This document shows positions 10,832 through 18,950 of a stretch of 62,435 nucleotides of DNA, piece after piece; the first letter of the stretch is position 1, and every line of letters starts with the position of its first letter. The DNA is from Prevotella sp. (GTDB lineage: Bacteria; Bacillota; Clostridia; Christensenellales; UBA1242). The notes beneath the pieces were generated by a model, which had not been told where the DNA came from, ran no database searches, and saw only the letters and a program-made list of their open reading frames with translations. The stretch covers positions 1-62,435 of the forward strand of contig JAMPCO010000004.1 in NCBI GenBank assembly GCA_023666145.1. The letters are read 5' to 3'. The translations under genes and the position numbers were made by a program.

Positions 10832-11817
10832 GTACCATTGTTTTTAAGCATCAACCAAGGATTGTGGGGTGGTATTCGGTGGCTGGCAAAAAAGAAAGTG
10901 AAGGCCCTTTGGGAGAAACGTTTTCGCGGATTGAAAAAGACGAATACTTTGGTGAAAAGACGCACGAAGGTGCCGAACGCAAATTCTTTGTGGCGGCGAT
11001 TCAAGGCGCCATTCAAGAGGCGGGCATCCAACCTGACGTGGTGTTTGCGGGGGATTTGCTAAACCAAATTGTGTCTTCGTCGTTTGCGATGCGGGATATT
11101 GGTTTGCCGTATGTCGGGGTTTACGGGGCTTGTTCCACGATGTCTTTGTCGTTGATTACGGCGGCTGCTTTCGTCGATGCGGGGCTGGTTCGTACCACCG
11201 TCGCGGCGGCGGGTTCACATTTTGCGACCGCGGAACGGCAATACCGCACGCCATTGGAATTTGGGAATCAGCGACCACCTAGTTCACAATGGACAGTGAC
11301 GGGCGCGGGTGCGACGGTTTTATCTAACCACAAAAAATCACGCATCGCGGTGACCTGTGCCACAATTGGGCGTGTCGTCGATTACGGCGTCAAAGACGTG
11401 AACAACATGGGGGCGGCCATGGCCCCCGCGGCAGCCGATACTTTGGCACGCCATTTTGCAAATACCAAAACCAAGCCTGCCGACTATGATGCCATCTTTT
11501 CGGGCGACTTGGGGCAGATTGGGGAAGAAGCCTTGCGTGATTTGTTAAAAGAAAAAGGTTATGAATTGGGCGAAAATTATCATGATTGCGGCAAATTGAT
11601 TTATGCTGGCAAACAGAAAGTGGATATGGGTGGTTCAGGCTGCGGTTGCAGCGCGGTGACGCTAAATGGATTTATTTTAAGTAAATTCAAGGCTGGTGAA
11701 TACCACAAGGTCATCTTTATGGCAACGGGGGCTTTGTTATCGCCGACGACCAGTTTCCAAGGCGAAACCATCCCTGGTATTGCCAATGCGGTTGTGATTG
11801 AGGAGGTAGCAGAATGA
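10828..11817 (+). CDS. spoVAD: Stage V sporulation protein AD
   Basis: SpoVAD binds dipicolinic acid and has a thiolase-like fold. The 329-aa product contains PYVGVYGACSTMSLSL, AAGSHFATAERQYRTPLEFG and a C-terminal VDMGGSGCGCSAV segment, all typical. The start overlaps the spoVAC stop in ATGA, so the genes are coupled. The frame is open upstream, but the homology begins at this ATG. Confidence 0.95.
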   Translation: MSTIVFKHQPRIVGWYSVAGKKESEGPLGETFSRIEKDEYFGEKTHEGAERKFFVAAIQGAIQEAGIQPDVVFAGDLLNQIVSSSFAMRDIGLPYVGVYGACSTMSLSLITAAAFVDAGLVRTTVAAAGSHFATAERQYRTPLEFGNQRPPSSQWTVTGAGATVLSNHKKSRIAVTCATIGRVVDYGVKDVNNMGAAMAPAAADTLARHFANTKTKPADYDAIFSGDLGQIGEEALRDLLKEKGYELGENYHDCGKLIYAGKQKVDMGGSGCGCSAVTLNGFILSKFKAGEYHKVIFMATGALLSPTTSFQGETIPGIANAVVIEEVAE

Positions 11818-12167
11818 CATTTTTATGGGCGTTTTTAATTGGGGGATTGATTTGTACCTTGGGGCAGTTGTTAATTTTGAAAACTAACTGGACCCCAGCA
11901 CGCATCTTGGTGACGTTTGTGGTGTTGGGGGCTTTGTTACAAGTTTGTACGGTCTTTGACCCGTTGAAAGAATTTGCTGGGGCGGGCGTGACCACGCCGA
12001 TTACGGGCTTCGGTGCGGGGTTAGTGAAAGGTACGTTTGAAAACATCGACAAGTATGGTTTTATCGGTATCTTTACGGGCGGGTTAACCGCGATGTCCGC
12101 TGGGATTGCGGTGGCAATTGTTTCGGGCTTAGTGATTGGGATGATTTTCAAGTCGCGTTCGAAATAA
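11814..12167 (+). CDS. spoVAE: Stage V sporulation protein AE
   Basis: This 117-aa membrane protein with about four helices has the family segment GVTTPITGFGAGLVKG, so it is the SpoVAEb type that acts with SpoVAC and SpoVAD in dipicolinic acid transport. ATG 11814 overlaps the spoVAD stop and follows AGGAGG. Its last 20 nt overlap the end of the convergent groEL-like gene. Confidence 0.92.
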   Translation: MTFLWAFLIGGLICTLGQLLILKTNWTPARILVTFVVLGALLQVCTVFDPLKEFAGAGVTTPITGFGAGLVKGTFENIDKYGFIGIFTGGLTAMSAGIAVAIVSGLVIGMIFKSRSK

Positions 12168-13554
12168 TCGTACCCGTCGTAATCAAGATTGCCGCCGCCG
12201 AAGTGGCATTTTGAATCACGCTTTTCACCACGGTTGCGGCATCAATTGCCGTGCAAGTTTGTGGGTTGAAATGATAATTGCGGTTGATTTGGCGGTAAAT
12301 GGCAGGTAACGATTTTTTCAAAATGCGTTCGCCTAGATTTTTACCGTCCAATGCGGCGGCAATTTTTAGGTAAGTTAAGCCTCCGCCTGTGACAACTCCG
12401 TCGCGCATGGCGTTCGTCGTGGCCGCCACCGCATCTTCAATTCTTAAACGTTTTTCCATGGTCGCGGCTTCGGTGGGACAACCCACGCTGATGAGACCAG
12501 CCGTAGTGGTTAAATTGGCAATCCGTTCTTTCAGCCGTGTGCGGCGGTAGTCATCGGTCGCCGCCGCCAATTCGTCTTTAATCATGGCGAGATGCTGGTC
12601 AAAAGACGGGCTTTTTTCGTCACTGATAATGATTATCTGTTCGGGCTCAAAAATAATTTGGTTCGCGTGACCCAAATGGGCGTTGGTGGCTTGGGGCAAA
12701 GTCAAATCATTTTGGGGTGAAATCAGGGTTGCGTTGGTCACAACCGCACAATCCGCCACAGCCTTTGAACGTACTGCCATAATTTGGAGACCGGCTTTGG
12801 CACGGTTCAAAACCAAGGCGTTGATGACTTCGGGGGCGTAATCGTCCGCAACCAAAAGTAAAGGGGTTTGGTTTTGCACCGCCTCTTCAAGCACGGGCAA
12901 AATTTCTTGCATGGATTGGATGGCTCGGTCGGTAACCAATACTTTGGCATGACGCAAAATTTTGCTGTTCAAGTAGGGTGACACCACGCTGGCGGGTATT
13001 TTGACACCGTTGGTAAAGGTTAACTGAGTTGTACCAAATTGGTTCATTTCCAAGGTAATGAAGCCGTCGACCCCGACTTTGGTGAGGGCTTTTGCCACCA
13101 TGGCGCCGTCTTCATCGTTTGCGCAACTGTTGGTGGCGACACGGCGTAAATCTTCGTATTTGTGAATTTGGTGGACGTAGCGTGGCAACAAATCCAAGGC
13201 TTTCCGTGCCGCCACTAATAATTCATCTTTCACCAGCATGGGTTGGTGTCCCCAAGCAATGGCACGGCGCGCGTGATTAGTGATGGCCGTTGCCAACACA
13301 ATCGCGGAAGTGGTACCGTCCCCAGCCTCGGTGTTGGTTTTGAGACTGGCTTGTTTGATGACGTCTGCGCCCAAATTTTCGTGGCGGTTGGGCAGGGTGA
13401 CTTCTTTGGCAATTGTGACGCCATCATTTGTGATCAGGGGACTGCCGTTGTTACGGTCGATAATGACATTCCGTCCGTTGGGGCCAATGGTGATTTTGAC
13501 GATATTGTTTAATTTGTTAACGCCACGGTAAATGGCACGTTGCGCTTTATTCAT
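12148..13554 (-). CDS. groEL: Divergent, C-terminally short chaperonin GroEL
   Basis: This is the chaperonin subunit that folds proteins with GroES. Key ATPase segments survive: NDGVTIAKEV, AGDGTTSAIVLA, and RIEDAVAATTNAMRDGVVTGGG with the catalytic Asp; the end keeps SAAAILITTGTII. Length is 468 aa against about 540, with a compressed apical and intermediate region and no C-terminal Gly/Met tail. It overlaps the groES stop by 8 nt. It may be the only GroEL or a specialised paralogue; the pairing with a normal groES suggests the former. Confidence 0.85.
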   Translation of the reverse strand: MNKAQRAIYRGVNKLNNIVKITIGPNGRNVIIDRNNGSPLITNDGVTIAKEVTLPNRHENLGADVIKQASLKTNTEAGDGTTSAIVLATAITNHARRAIAWGHQPMLVKDELLVAARKALDLLPRYVHQIHKYEDLRRVATNSCANDEDGAMVAKALTKVGVDGFITLEMNQFGTTQLTFTNGVKIPASVVSPYLNSKILRHAKVLVTDRAIQSMQEILPVLEEAVQNQTPLLLVADDYAPEVINALVLNRAKAGLQIMAVRSKAVADCAVVTNATLISPQNDLTLPQATNAHLGHANQIIFEPEQIIIISDEKSPSFDQHLAMIKDELAAATDDYRRTRLKERIANLTTTAGLISVGCPTEAATMEKRLRIEDAVAATTNAMRDGVVTGGGLTYLKIAAALDGKNLGERILKKSLPAIYRQINRNYHFNPQTCTAIDAATVVKSVIQNATSAAAILITTGTIISNAT

Positions 13555-13804
13555 AAATCACCCCGATGATGTCAAAATTTTGCACTAAGTACAGTTTTTC
13601 GTTATGCGACGAGATTTCGGCGCCTGCGTATTTGTTGATGACAATTTTATCACCAACGGCAACGGGTGAACCATGACCGACTTCGACCACCGTCATGATT
13701 TGGTGGCGTTCGGCGTTCGTGGTGGGAAGGTAAATGCCACCTTTGCTGGTTTGTTCGATGACAGGTTTGCAAAGTACCCTGTCAAATAATGGTTTGATTT
13801 TCAT
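13547..13804 (-). CDS. groES: Co-chaperonin GroES
   Basis: This 85-aa lid for the GroEL cage starts with MKIKPLFDRVLCKP and contains a mobile-loop segment SKGGIYLPT and the conserved VGDKIVINKYAG. The start at 13804 follows AAGGAGAG; the frame is open upstream but without homology. A CIRCE element is not recognisable, so control by HrcA is uncertain. Confidence 0.9.
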   Translation of the reverse strand: MKIKPLFDRVLCKPVIEQTSKGGIYLPTTNAERHQIMTVVEVGHGSPVAVGDKIVINKYAGAEISSHNEKLYLVQNFDIIGVIYE

Positions 13805-13856
13805 TTTTTTTCTCTCCTTGACGCTAACATAGCACGGAATTTTGACGAACAATCAT

Positions 13857-13885
13857 TTTACTGCCACCCAATTTTTGGTTATACT
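13857..13885 (+). promoter_or_regulatory. Promoter of the dCMP deaminase-like gene
   Basis: TTTACT (13857-13862), 17-nt spacer, TATACT (13880-13885), then 7 nt to ATG 13893. No Shine-Dalgarno is present; a leaderless mRNA is expected. Confidence 0.65.
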
Positions 13886-13892
13886 AAGACCG

Positions 13893-14318
13893 ATGGATTA
13901 TATGCAAATGGCAGAAGATTTGGCAAAAACATCGCGTTGTGGACGTAATCATGTGGGGTGCGTGATGGTGCGTGATGGTAAAGTGCTGGTGTCGGGTGTC
14001 AATGGGCAAATCGAAGGGGCAGCGGATTGTGCGTCGATCGGTGGCTGTTTGCGTGAAATCAACCATATCCCAAGTGGTACTGCGGCAGGATTTTGTCATG
14101 CGGTTTGTGCGGAGACGCGTTGCGTATGTGCCGCCGCACGCGACGGTATCGCTTTGAAAGGTGCGACTGTGTATTGCACGCATCGACCTTGTATTATTTG
14201 CATGAAAAATTTGGCCGTGATTGAAGTGGATACGATTTATTACAAGTATGGCTATCCTGACCAACACAGCGATAAGATTGCGCAGTTGGCGGGATTGAAG
14301 GTGGTGCAAGTTGGCTAA
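13893..14318 (+). CDS. dCMP/cytidine deaminase-family protein
   Basis: It probably deaminates dCMP or a related cytosine nucleotide. The 141-aa protein follows the dCMP deaminase pattern: VGCVMVRDGKVL, GVNG, a CLREINHIPSG block, a glutamate motif and PCIICMK. The zinc/proton-shuttle motif reads VCAETRC where dCMP deaminases have HAE, so the His ligand appears replaced by Cys, as in cytidine deaminases. ATG 13893 is set by the -10 box 7 nt upstream. It overlaps der by 8 nt and is probably cotranscribed with der and plsY. Confidence 0.8.
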   Translation: MDYMQMAEDLAKTSRCGRNHVGCVMVRDGKVLVSGVNGQIEGAADCASIGGCLREINHIPSGTAAGFCHAVCAETRCVCAAARDGIALKGATVYCTHRPCIICMKNLAVIEVDTIYYKYGYPDQHSDKIAQLAGLKVVQVG

Positions 14319-15642
14319 AACCCCCGTTGTGGCTTTGGTCGGACGACCCAATGTGGGTAAATCGACATTGTTTAATACGCTATCCGAAAACGGGCAAAGC
14401 ATTGTCGATGATTTGCCTGGTGTGACGCGCGACCGCATTTATGCGGATTGTGAATGGGCGGGCAATAATTTTTCGTTAGTCGATACGGGCGGGGTTTCGT
14501 TTGAAGCGGGGGCTTTCAATGCGCACATTAAAGAGCAAGTTGAAATCGCGGTGAGTATCGCCGATGTCGTAGTTTTCGTGGTGGACGGTATGGTGGGGGT
14601 GACCGCGGAAGATATGCAGGTCGTGAAGTTATTACGGACTTTCGGTAAACCATTGGTGTTGTGCGTCAACAAACTGGACAACCAACAGTTACGTGATAAT
14701 ACGTTGGCGGAATTTTATCGTTTGGGTGTGGGGGACCCGTTACCCGTTTCGTGTGCACAAAAAACGGGGTTGGGCGATTTGTTGGATGCCGTGGTGCAGA
14801 AATTGCGTGCCAAAAATTTATTACGACCACAGGCTCCGCAGGACGTAAAACGCATTGCCATTATTGGACGACCCAACGCTGGGAAAAGTTCGTTGGTCAA
14901 TGCGTTACTCGGCGAAAAGCGGGTGATGGTGAGTGATATTGCTGGTACGACTCGTGATGCGGTGGATAGTCCTTTCAATTATTGTGGTAAACCTTACATT
15001 TTGACGGATACCGCGGGCATCCGTCGTAAACGCAGTGTTGAAGTAGAAACGGTTGAATATTACAGTGTTTTGCGCGCGATTCATAGTATCAAAAACAGTG
15101 ATGTGGTTTTATTGGTCGTGGATGCAACGCAAGGTTTGACCGAACAAGACGTGCGTTTGGCGGGCTACATTCACGAAGCAGGGCGTCCGTCGGTAATCGT
15201 GATTAACAAATGGGATTTAGTCGTTAAGGACAGTTACACGCAATTGGATTTTGCCAAAAAAATTGCGGCCGATTTAGCCTTTATGCCGTACTTCCAAGCA
15301 ATCTATATTTCGGCGTTGACGGGACAACGGTTGGGCGAAGTTATGAGCACGGTGGAACGGGTTTTAGCGAATACCGTGAAACGGATTACCACGGGGCAAT
15401 TAAACGATTTGATTTTGGACGCGGTTGCTATGACTCCGCCGCCGTTTCGGGCAGGGCAACGTCCCAAGTTTTTGTATGCCACCCAAGTATCCGTGGCTCC
15501 GCCGACTTTTGCTTTGTTCGTGAACAACAAACAGATTGTGGGTAAGACTTATTTGCGTTATTTAGAAAATACGTTGCGGAAATCAGTTGACTTTTCGGGA
15601 ACCCCTGTTAGACTGCTTCTCAGAAATCGGGAGAAAGAATAA
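14311..15642 (+). CDS. der: Ribosome assembly GTPase Der (EngA)
   Basis: Der is a double-GTPase that assists maturation of the 50S subunit. The 443-aa protein has G domain 1 (GRPNVGKSTLFN, DTGG, NKLD), G domain 2 (GRPNAGKSSLVN, DTAG, NKWD) and a C-terminal KH-like domain. The start is TTG 14311, overlapping the deaminase stop by 8 nt; no downstream ATG would preserve the first P-loop context. Confidence 0.96.
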   Translation: MAKTPVVALVGRPNVGKSTLFNTLSENGQSIVDDLPGVTRDRIYADCEWAGNNFSLVDTGGVSFEAGAFNAHIKEQVEIAVSIADVVVFVVDGMVGVTAEDMQVVKLLRTFGKPLVLCVNKLDNQQLRDNTLAEFYRLGVGDPLPVSCAQKTGLGDLLDAVVQKLRAKNLLRPQAPQDVKRIAIIGRPNAGKSSLVNALLGEKRVMVSDIAGTTRDAVDSPFNYCGKPYILTDTAGIRRKRSVEVETVEYYSVLRAIHSIKNSDVVLLVVDATQGLTEQDVRLAGYIHEAGRPSVIVINKWDLVVKDSYTQLDFAKKIAADLAFMPYFQAIYISALTGQRLGEVMSTVERVLANTVKRITTGQLNDLILDAVAMTPPPFRAGQRPKFLYATQVSVAPPTFALFVNNKQIVGKTYLRYLENTLRKSVDFSGTPVRLLLRNREKE

Positions 15643-16349
15643 TGTACTGGTGGTTATTCCTGCTTTGTCCAATCGCATATTTAGTCGGCGGCTTTAATGT
15701 GTCGAAGACCATCACCAAATTGCGGCATGTGGATTTATCTCATGTGGGGTCGGGCAACGCGGGGGCAACCAATATTGGGCGCGCCATGGGCTTCAAGTGG
15801 TTCTTGTTAGTCACAATTTTAGAATGTTTGAAATGTGCTGGCATTTCCGCCATGGGCTATTTGTTCGTCAGTTTGTATACTGGCACTTGGACTGGGTATC
15901 AAGAAAGTCATTATATCGTGATTTTGGCGATGGGGTTAAGTGCGGTCTTCGGTTCAATTTTTCCTGTTTGGTATCATTTCAAAGGCGGGAAAGGTTTGGC
16001 GACTTGGATTGGCTTAGCGTTTGTTTTGAACCCGTTAGTCATGTTGGTGGTGGCGGTGGTGTACATTCCGTTGTTGGCACTGACACGCATCATGTCATTG
16101 TCGACGATTTCGGGGGTTATTACTTGGGCGGTATTGTCGTTGTGGTTAGAAGCACCGTTGACCGCCCCTGTGATTGTGCTTTATTGTGCTTGCGTGTTAT
16201 TGATTTTGTATTCGCACCGCAAAAATATCTTCCGCTTATTCACGGGTAAAGAAAATAAATTCATCTTAAAGAAAAATCGGCAACTACAGGCAAGCACTCC
16301 TGAAACCGTCGAGCCAGCCCATGATAGCACCCAGCACCAGTCCCATTGA
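15642..16349 (+). CDS. plsY: Acyl-phosphate glycerol-3-phosphate acyltransferase PlsY
   Basis: PlsY makes lysophosphatidic acid from acyl-phosphate at the membrane. The 235-aa multi-helix protein contains GSGNAGATNIGRAMG, and HFKGGKGLATWIG, the two catalytic loops. A hydrophilic C-terminal tail of about 35 aa is longer than usual. The start overlaps the der stop in TAATG. Confidence 0.94.
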   Translation: MYWWLFLLCPIAYLVGGFNVSKTITKLRHVDLSHVGSGNAGATNIGRAMGFKWFLLVTILECLKCAGISAMGYLFVSLYTGTWTGYQESHYIVILAMGLSAVFGSIFPVWYHFKGGKGLATWIGLAFVLNPLVMLVVAVVYIPLLALTRIMSLSTISGVITWAVLSLWLEAPLTAPVIVLYCACVLLILYSHRKNIFRLFTGKENKFILKKNRQLQASTPETVEPAHDSTQHQSH

Positions 16350-16381
16350 TTTTGGTACTGCCACACAAAAAAAATCAAGTT

Positions 16382-16406
16382 ATAACCGTGTACATTGATT
16401 CATAAT
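16382..16406 (+). promoter_or_regulatory. SigE-like promoter of spoIVA
   Basis: ATAAC (16382-16386), 14-nt spacer, CATAAT (16401-16406, extending to CATAATCAT). The -10 ends 7 nt before ATG 16414. There is no SigA-like -35. spoIVA is a SigE gene in Bacillus, so this fits; it is inference from pattern. Confidence 0.5.
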
Positions 16407-16413
16407 CATGGCT

Positions 16414-17883
16414 ATGAACAATCAGGTTTTTGAGAACATTGCGACCCGTACAAATGGTGATATCTATTTGGGGGTAGTTGGGCCAGTCCGTTGCGGTAAG
16501 TCGACTTTTATTACCAAATTCATGCAGCAGTTGGCGATTCCCAACATCGAAAACAGTTACGAACAGCAACGCGTCATTGACGAATTGCCGCAAGCGGCGG
16601 ACGGAACCGCGGTCATGACAACACAACCGAAATTTGTGCCGAACCGTGCGGTAGGCATTAAAATTGGTGATGCTGCGATGCGTGTGCGCATGATTGATTG
16701 CGTTGGTTACATGATTGACGGGGTCAATGGTTTGGAGGAGGGGGGACATATCCGCAATGTCAAGACGCCATGGAGTGACGTCGAAATGCCTTTTGACCAG
16801 GCCGCGGAAATCGGCACGCGGAAAGTCATTGTTGATCACAGCACAATTGCGGTGGTCATCACTACGGATGGCACGATTACCGATTTACCACGCGAAAATT
16901 ACGTTGCCGCCGAAACCAAAGTGATTTTTGAATTAAAACAATACGGTAAACCGTTTGTGGTGGTGGTCAACAGTAAAAATCCGAACAGTGATACTTGCCG
17001 TGCCATTTGCAACGAAATTCAAGAAAAATTTAACGTACAAGCGTTGGGTCTGGATTTAGAAAATTTGGGCACGCACGAAATTACCGCAATCTTTAACGGT
17101 ATTTTGGCGGAGTTCCCTGTAACTGGTTTCAAAGTTAATCTGCCAACGTGGCTGCAAGTCATGCCGAGCAACCATCCCGTCATTGTGGATGCAATTGAAC
17201 GTTTACGTCGTTACACCAAAACCGTGCGCCGGATTTCCGATAATAATCCTGCCACTGTTTGTGCGGATAGCCCTTATTTTAACGCCGTTGAAACCAGCGA
17301 AATTGATGTCGCGACGGGCACAATTGTTTACAATTTGGTTCCCAAAAATGATTTATACTTCAAATTGATTTCGCAGGAAAGTGGTTTGAAAATCCAAAAC
17401 GAACAACATTTAATGGCGTACATTCAAAAGGCGGCAGGCAAAGCCAAAGAGTATGACAAATTAAAAGACGCCATCGACGCTGCCGAAACCAAAGGCTACG
17501 GCGTGGTGGTACCAACTTTGGACAGTTACAAATTGGATACGCCGCGTTTGTACAAGCACGGTAAAAATTACGGCTTAAAATTACGTGCCACGGCACCCAG
17601 TTTACACATCATCAAAGTTGATGTCGGCAGTGAAGTAACTCCGACGATTGGCACACAAGAACAATCCAAAGAAATGTTGGAATTTTTGGAACGCGAATAC
17701 GAAACCAACAAGGAAGCCGTTTGGCAAACCCCGATTTTCGGCAAATCGTTAGACGAAATCATGCAGGAAGGTGTGGGTGCCAAAATTGCTAATATGCCTG
17801 CCAATGCGATGAAACAAATGAAACGTACCATTGGTAAAGTGGTGAACAACGGCAAGGGTGGCATTATTTGTATCTTGTTATAA
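16414..17883 (+). CDS. spoIVA: Spore coat basement-layer ATPase SpoIVA
   Basis: SpoIVA polymerises on the forespore surface using ATP and forms the base of the coat. The N-terminus has the Walker A-like GPVRCGKSTF, then PQAADGTAVMTTQPKFVPN and IDCVGYMIDGVNG, all diagnostic. The 489-aa length is normal. I prefer ATG 16414 over ATG 16408 because the -10 box lies 7 nt before it. The gene is followed directly by sigK, making a small mother-cell sporulation block. Confidence 0.95.
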   Translation: MNNQVFENIATRTNGDIYLGVVGPVRCGKSTFITKFMQQLAIPNIENSYEQQRVIDELPQAADGTAVMTTQPKFVPNRAVGIKIGDAAMRVRMIDCVGYMIDGVNGLEEGGHIRNVKTPWSDVEMPFDQAAEIGTRKVIVDHSTIAVVITTDGTITDLPRENYVAAETKVIFELKQYGKPFVVVVNSKNPNSDTCRAICNEIQEKFNVQALGLDLENLGTHEITAIFNGILAEFPVTGFKVNLPTWLQVMPSNHPVIVDAIERLRRYTKTVRRISDNNPATVCADSPYFNAVETSEIDVATGTIVYNLVPKNDLYFKLISQESGLKIQNEQHLMAYIQKAAGKAKEYDKLKDAIDAAETKGYGVVVPTLDSYKLDTPRLYKHGKNYGLKLRATAPSLHIIKVDVGSEVTPTIGTQEQSKEMLEFLEREYETNKEAVWQTPIFGKSLDEIMQEGVGAKIANMPANAMKQMKRTIGKVVNNGKGGIICILL

Positions 17884-17919
17884 GCACACTTTTCGCGTTT
17901 CCCGCATATAGAGTGGGAT

Positions 17920-18630
17920 ATGATTTTTGAAAATTTCATTACCTTTTTAAGCAAAGTACTTTTCTTTTCTGGGCTGGTTAATGATAAAAATTCTTTCCCC
18001 AAACCATTATCGAAAAAAGATGAGTTAATGTATTTCCAAAAATTTTGGCAAGGCGATTTACAAGCCAAGGATATTTTAATCCGCCACAATTTGCGCTTGG
18101 TGGCACACGTCGTCAAAAAATACAATGGGGCGGCCGAAGCCGACGATTTGATTTCGTGTGGTACGATTGGTTTGATCAAAGCCATCAATTCCTTCAAGGC
18201 CGATAAAGGTACCCAAATTTCGACGTACGCTTCTCGCTGTATTGAGAACGAAGTCTTAATGTTTCTCCGCGTTTCCAAAAAACACCAGCAAGTCGGTTCG
18301 TTGAACGAAAGTTTGGGAGATGACCATGACGGGAACGAAATTTCCTTGGTAGATATTATTACCGACGACCGCGAACAATCGGATATCGACGTCGCCATGC
18401 ACCAACAGTTAATGCAAAAGTTAGTGGCGACAATGCAGCAGCGGCTGGGTGAACGCGAATTCAAAATTGTCAGTTTGCGTTATGGACTAAACGACCACGT
18501 CGCCTTACCGCAACGCGAAGTCGCTAAACAATTGAATATCAGCCGCAGTTACATTTCACGGATTGAGAAGCACGCCTTGGAAGTGGTGCAACAAATCGTG
18601 CGTGAACCAGCCTTTCAAGATTTCCGTTAA
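17920..18630 (+). CDS. sigK: Sporulation sigma factor SigK, uninterrupted, with pro-sequence
   Basis: SigK is the late mother-cell sigma factor. The 236-aa protein begins with a hydrophobic pro-sequence (about residues 1-25) that would need proteolytic removal, then HNLRLVAHVVKKYNG and DDLISCGTIGLIKAINSF of region 2, ENEVLMFLR, and a region 4 helix-turn-helix near LPQREVAKQLNISRSYISRIE. There is no skin-type element inside it. CATATA at 17905-17910 lies 9 nt before ATG and may be a SigE/SigK -10; a clear -35 is missing. Confidence 0.93.
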   Translation: MIFENFITFLSKVLFFSGLVNDKNSFPKPLSKKDELMYFQKFWQGDLQAKDILIRHNLRLVAHVVKKYNGAAEADDLISCGTIGLIKAINSFKADKGTQISTYASRCIENEVLMFLRVSKKHQQVGSLNESLGDDHDGNEISLVDIITDDREQSDIDVAMHQQLMQKLVATMQQRLGEREFKIVSLRYGLNDHVALPQREVAKQLNISRSYISRIEKHALEVVQQIVREPAFQDFR

Positions 18631-18660
18631 ACCCCTTATATTTCAATCAAAATTTGCGTG

Positions 18661-18688
18661 GCAGTTACGCGTGGTAACTGCTTTTTTG
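18661..18688 (+). terminator. Rho-independent terminator of sigK
   Basis: Perfect 8-bp stem GCAGTTAC/GTAACTGC with a 5-nt loop followed by six T residues. It separates sigK from the phage-like cassette. Confidence 0.9.
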
Positions 18689-18698
18689 TGTGTTAAGG

Positions 18699-18917
18699 TT
18701 AAAGGTCCTCATCGTCGTCGTTCCATGCATCCCAATAACTGGTTGGCTGTGCCCGAGCGGTGGGACTGCGGGCTTTGCGGTGGCGTACCGTTGGTCGTGT
18801 CGTCAGTGACTTTTTGGCGACCAAAGGTAAATTGACGGGAACAATGGCCAACAAGATTAACCCGACGATGCTGGCAACCGAAGCCAATAAACAAATGTAA
18901 AAGTACAACGGATACAT
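18699..18917 (-). CDS. Small single-pass membrane protein, unknown
   Basis: This 72-aa protein has one transmembrane helix (about residues 2-27), a basic Arg/Lys/Thr-rich middle and an acidic end (NDDDEDL). ATG 18917 is supported by TATCAT (complement of 18924-18929) 6 nt upstream, the same geometry as other first genes here, though no good -35 is seen. It lies divergently between sigK and the terminase gene. No function is recognisable. Confidence 0.5.
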   Translation of the reverse strand: MYPLYFYICLLASVASIVGLILLAIVPVNLPLVAKKSLTTRPTVRHRKARSPTARAQPTSYWDAWNDDDEDL

Positions 18918-18950
18918 GGTGCCATGATAACGGGTGCCTTGGGGAGAATT

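Noticed and set aside
13802-13845. CIRCE-like half sites upstream of groES
   Set aside because: On the minus strand GTGCTA and TTAGCG occur, but in inverted order and 2 nt apart, not as TTAGCACTC-N9-GAGTGCTAA, so no operator was called.
17920-18630. skin-like interruption of sigK
   Set aside because: The sigK frame is complete from pro-sequence to region 4, so no element splits it.
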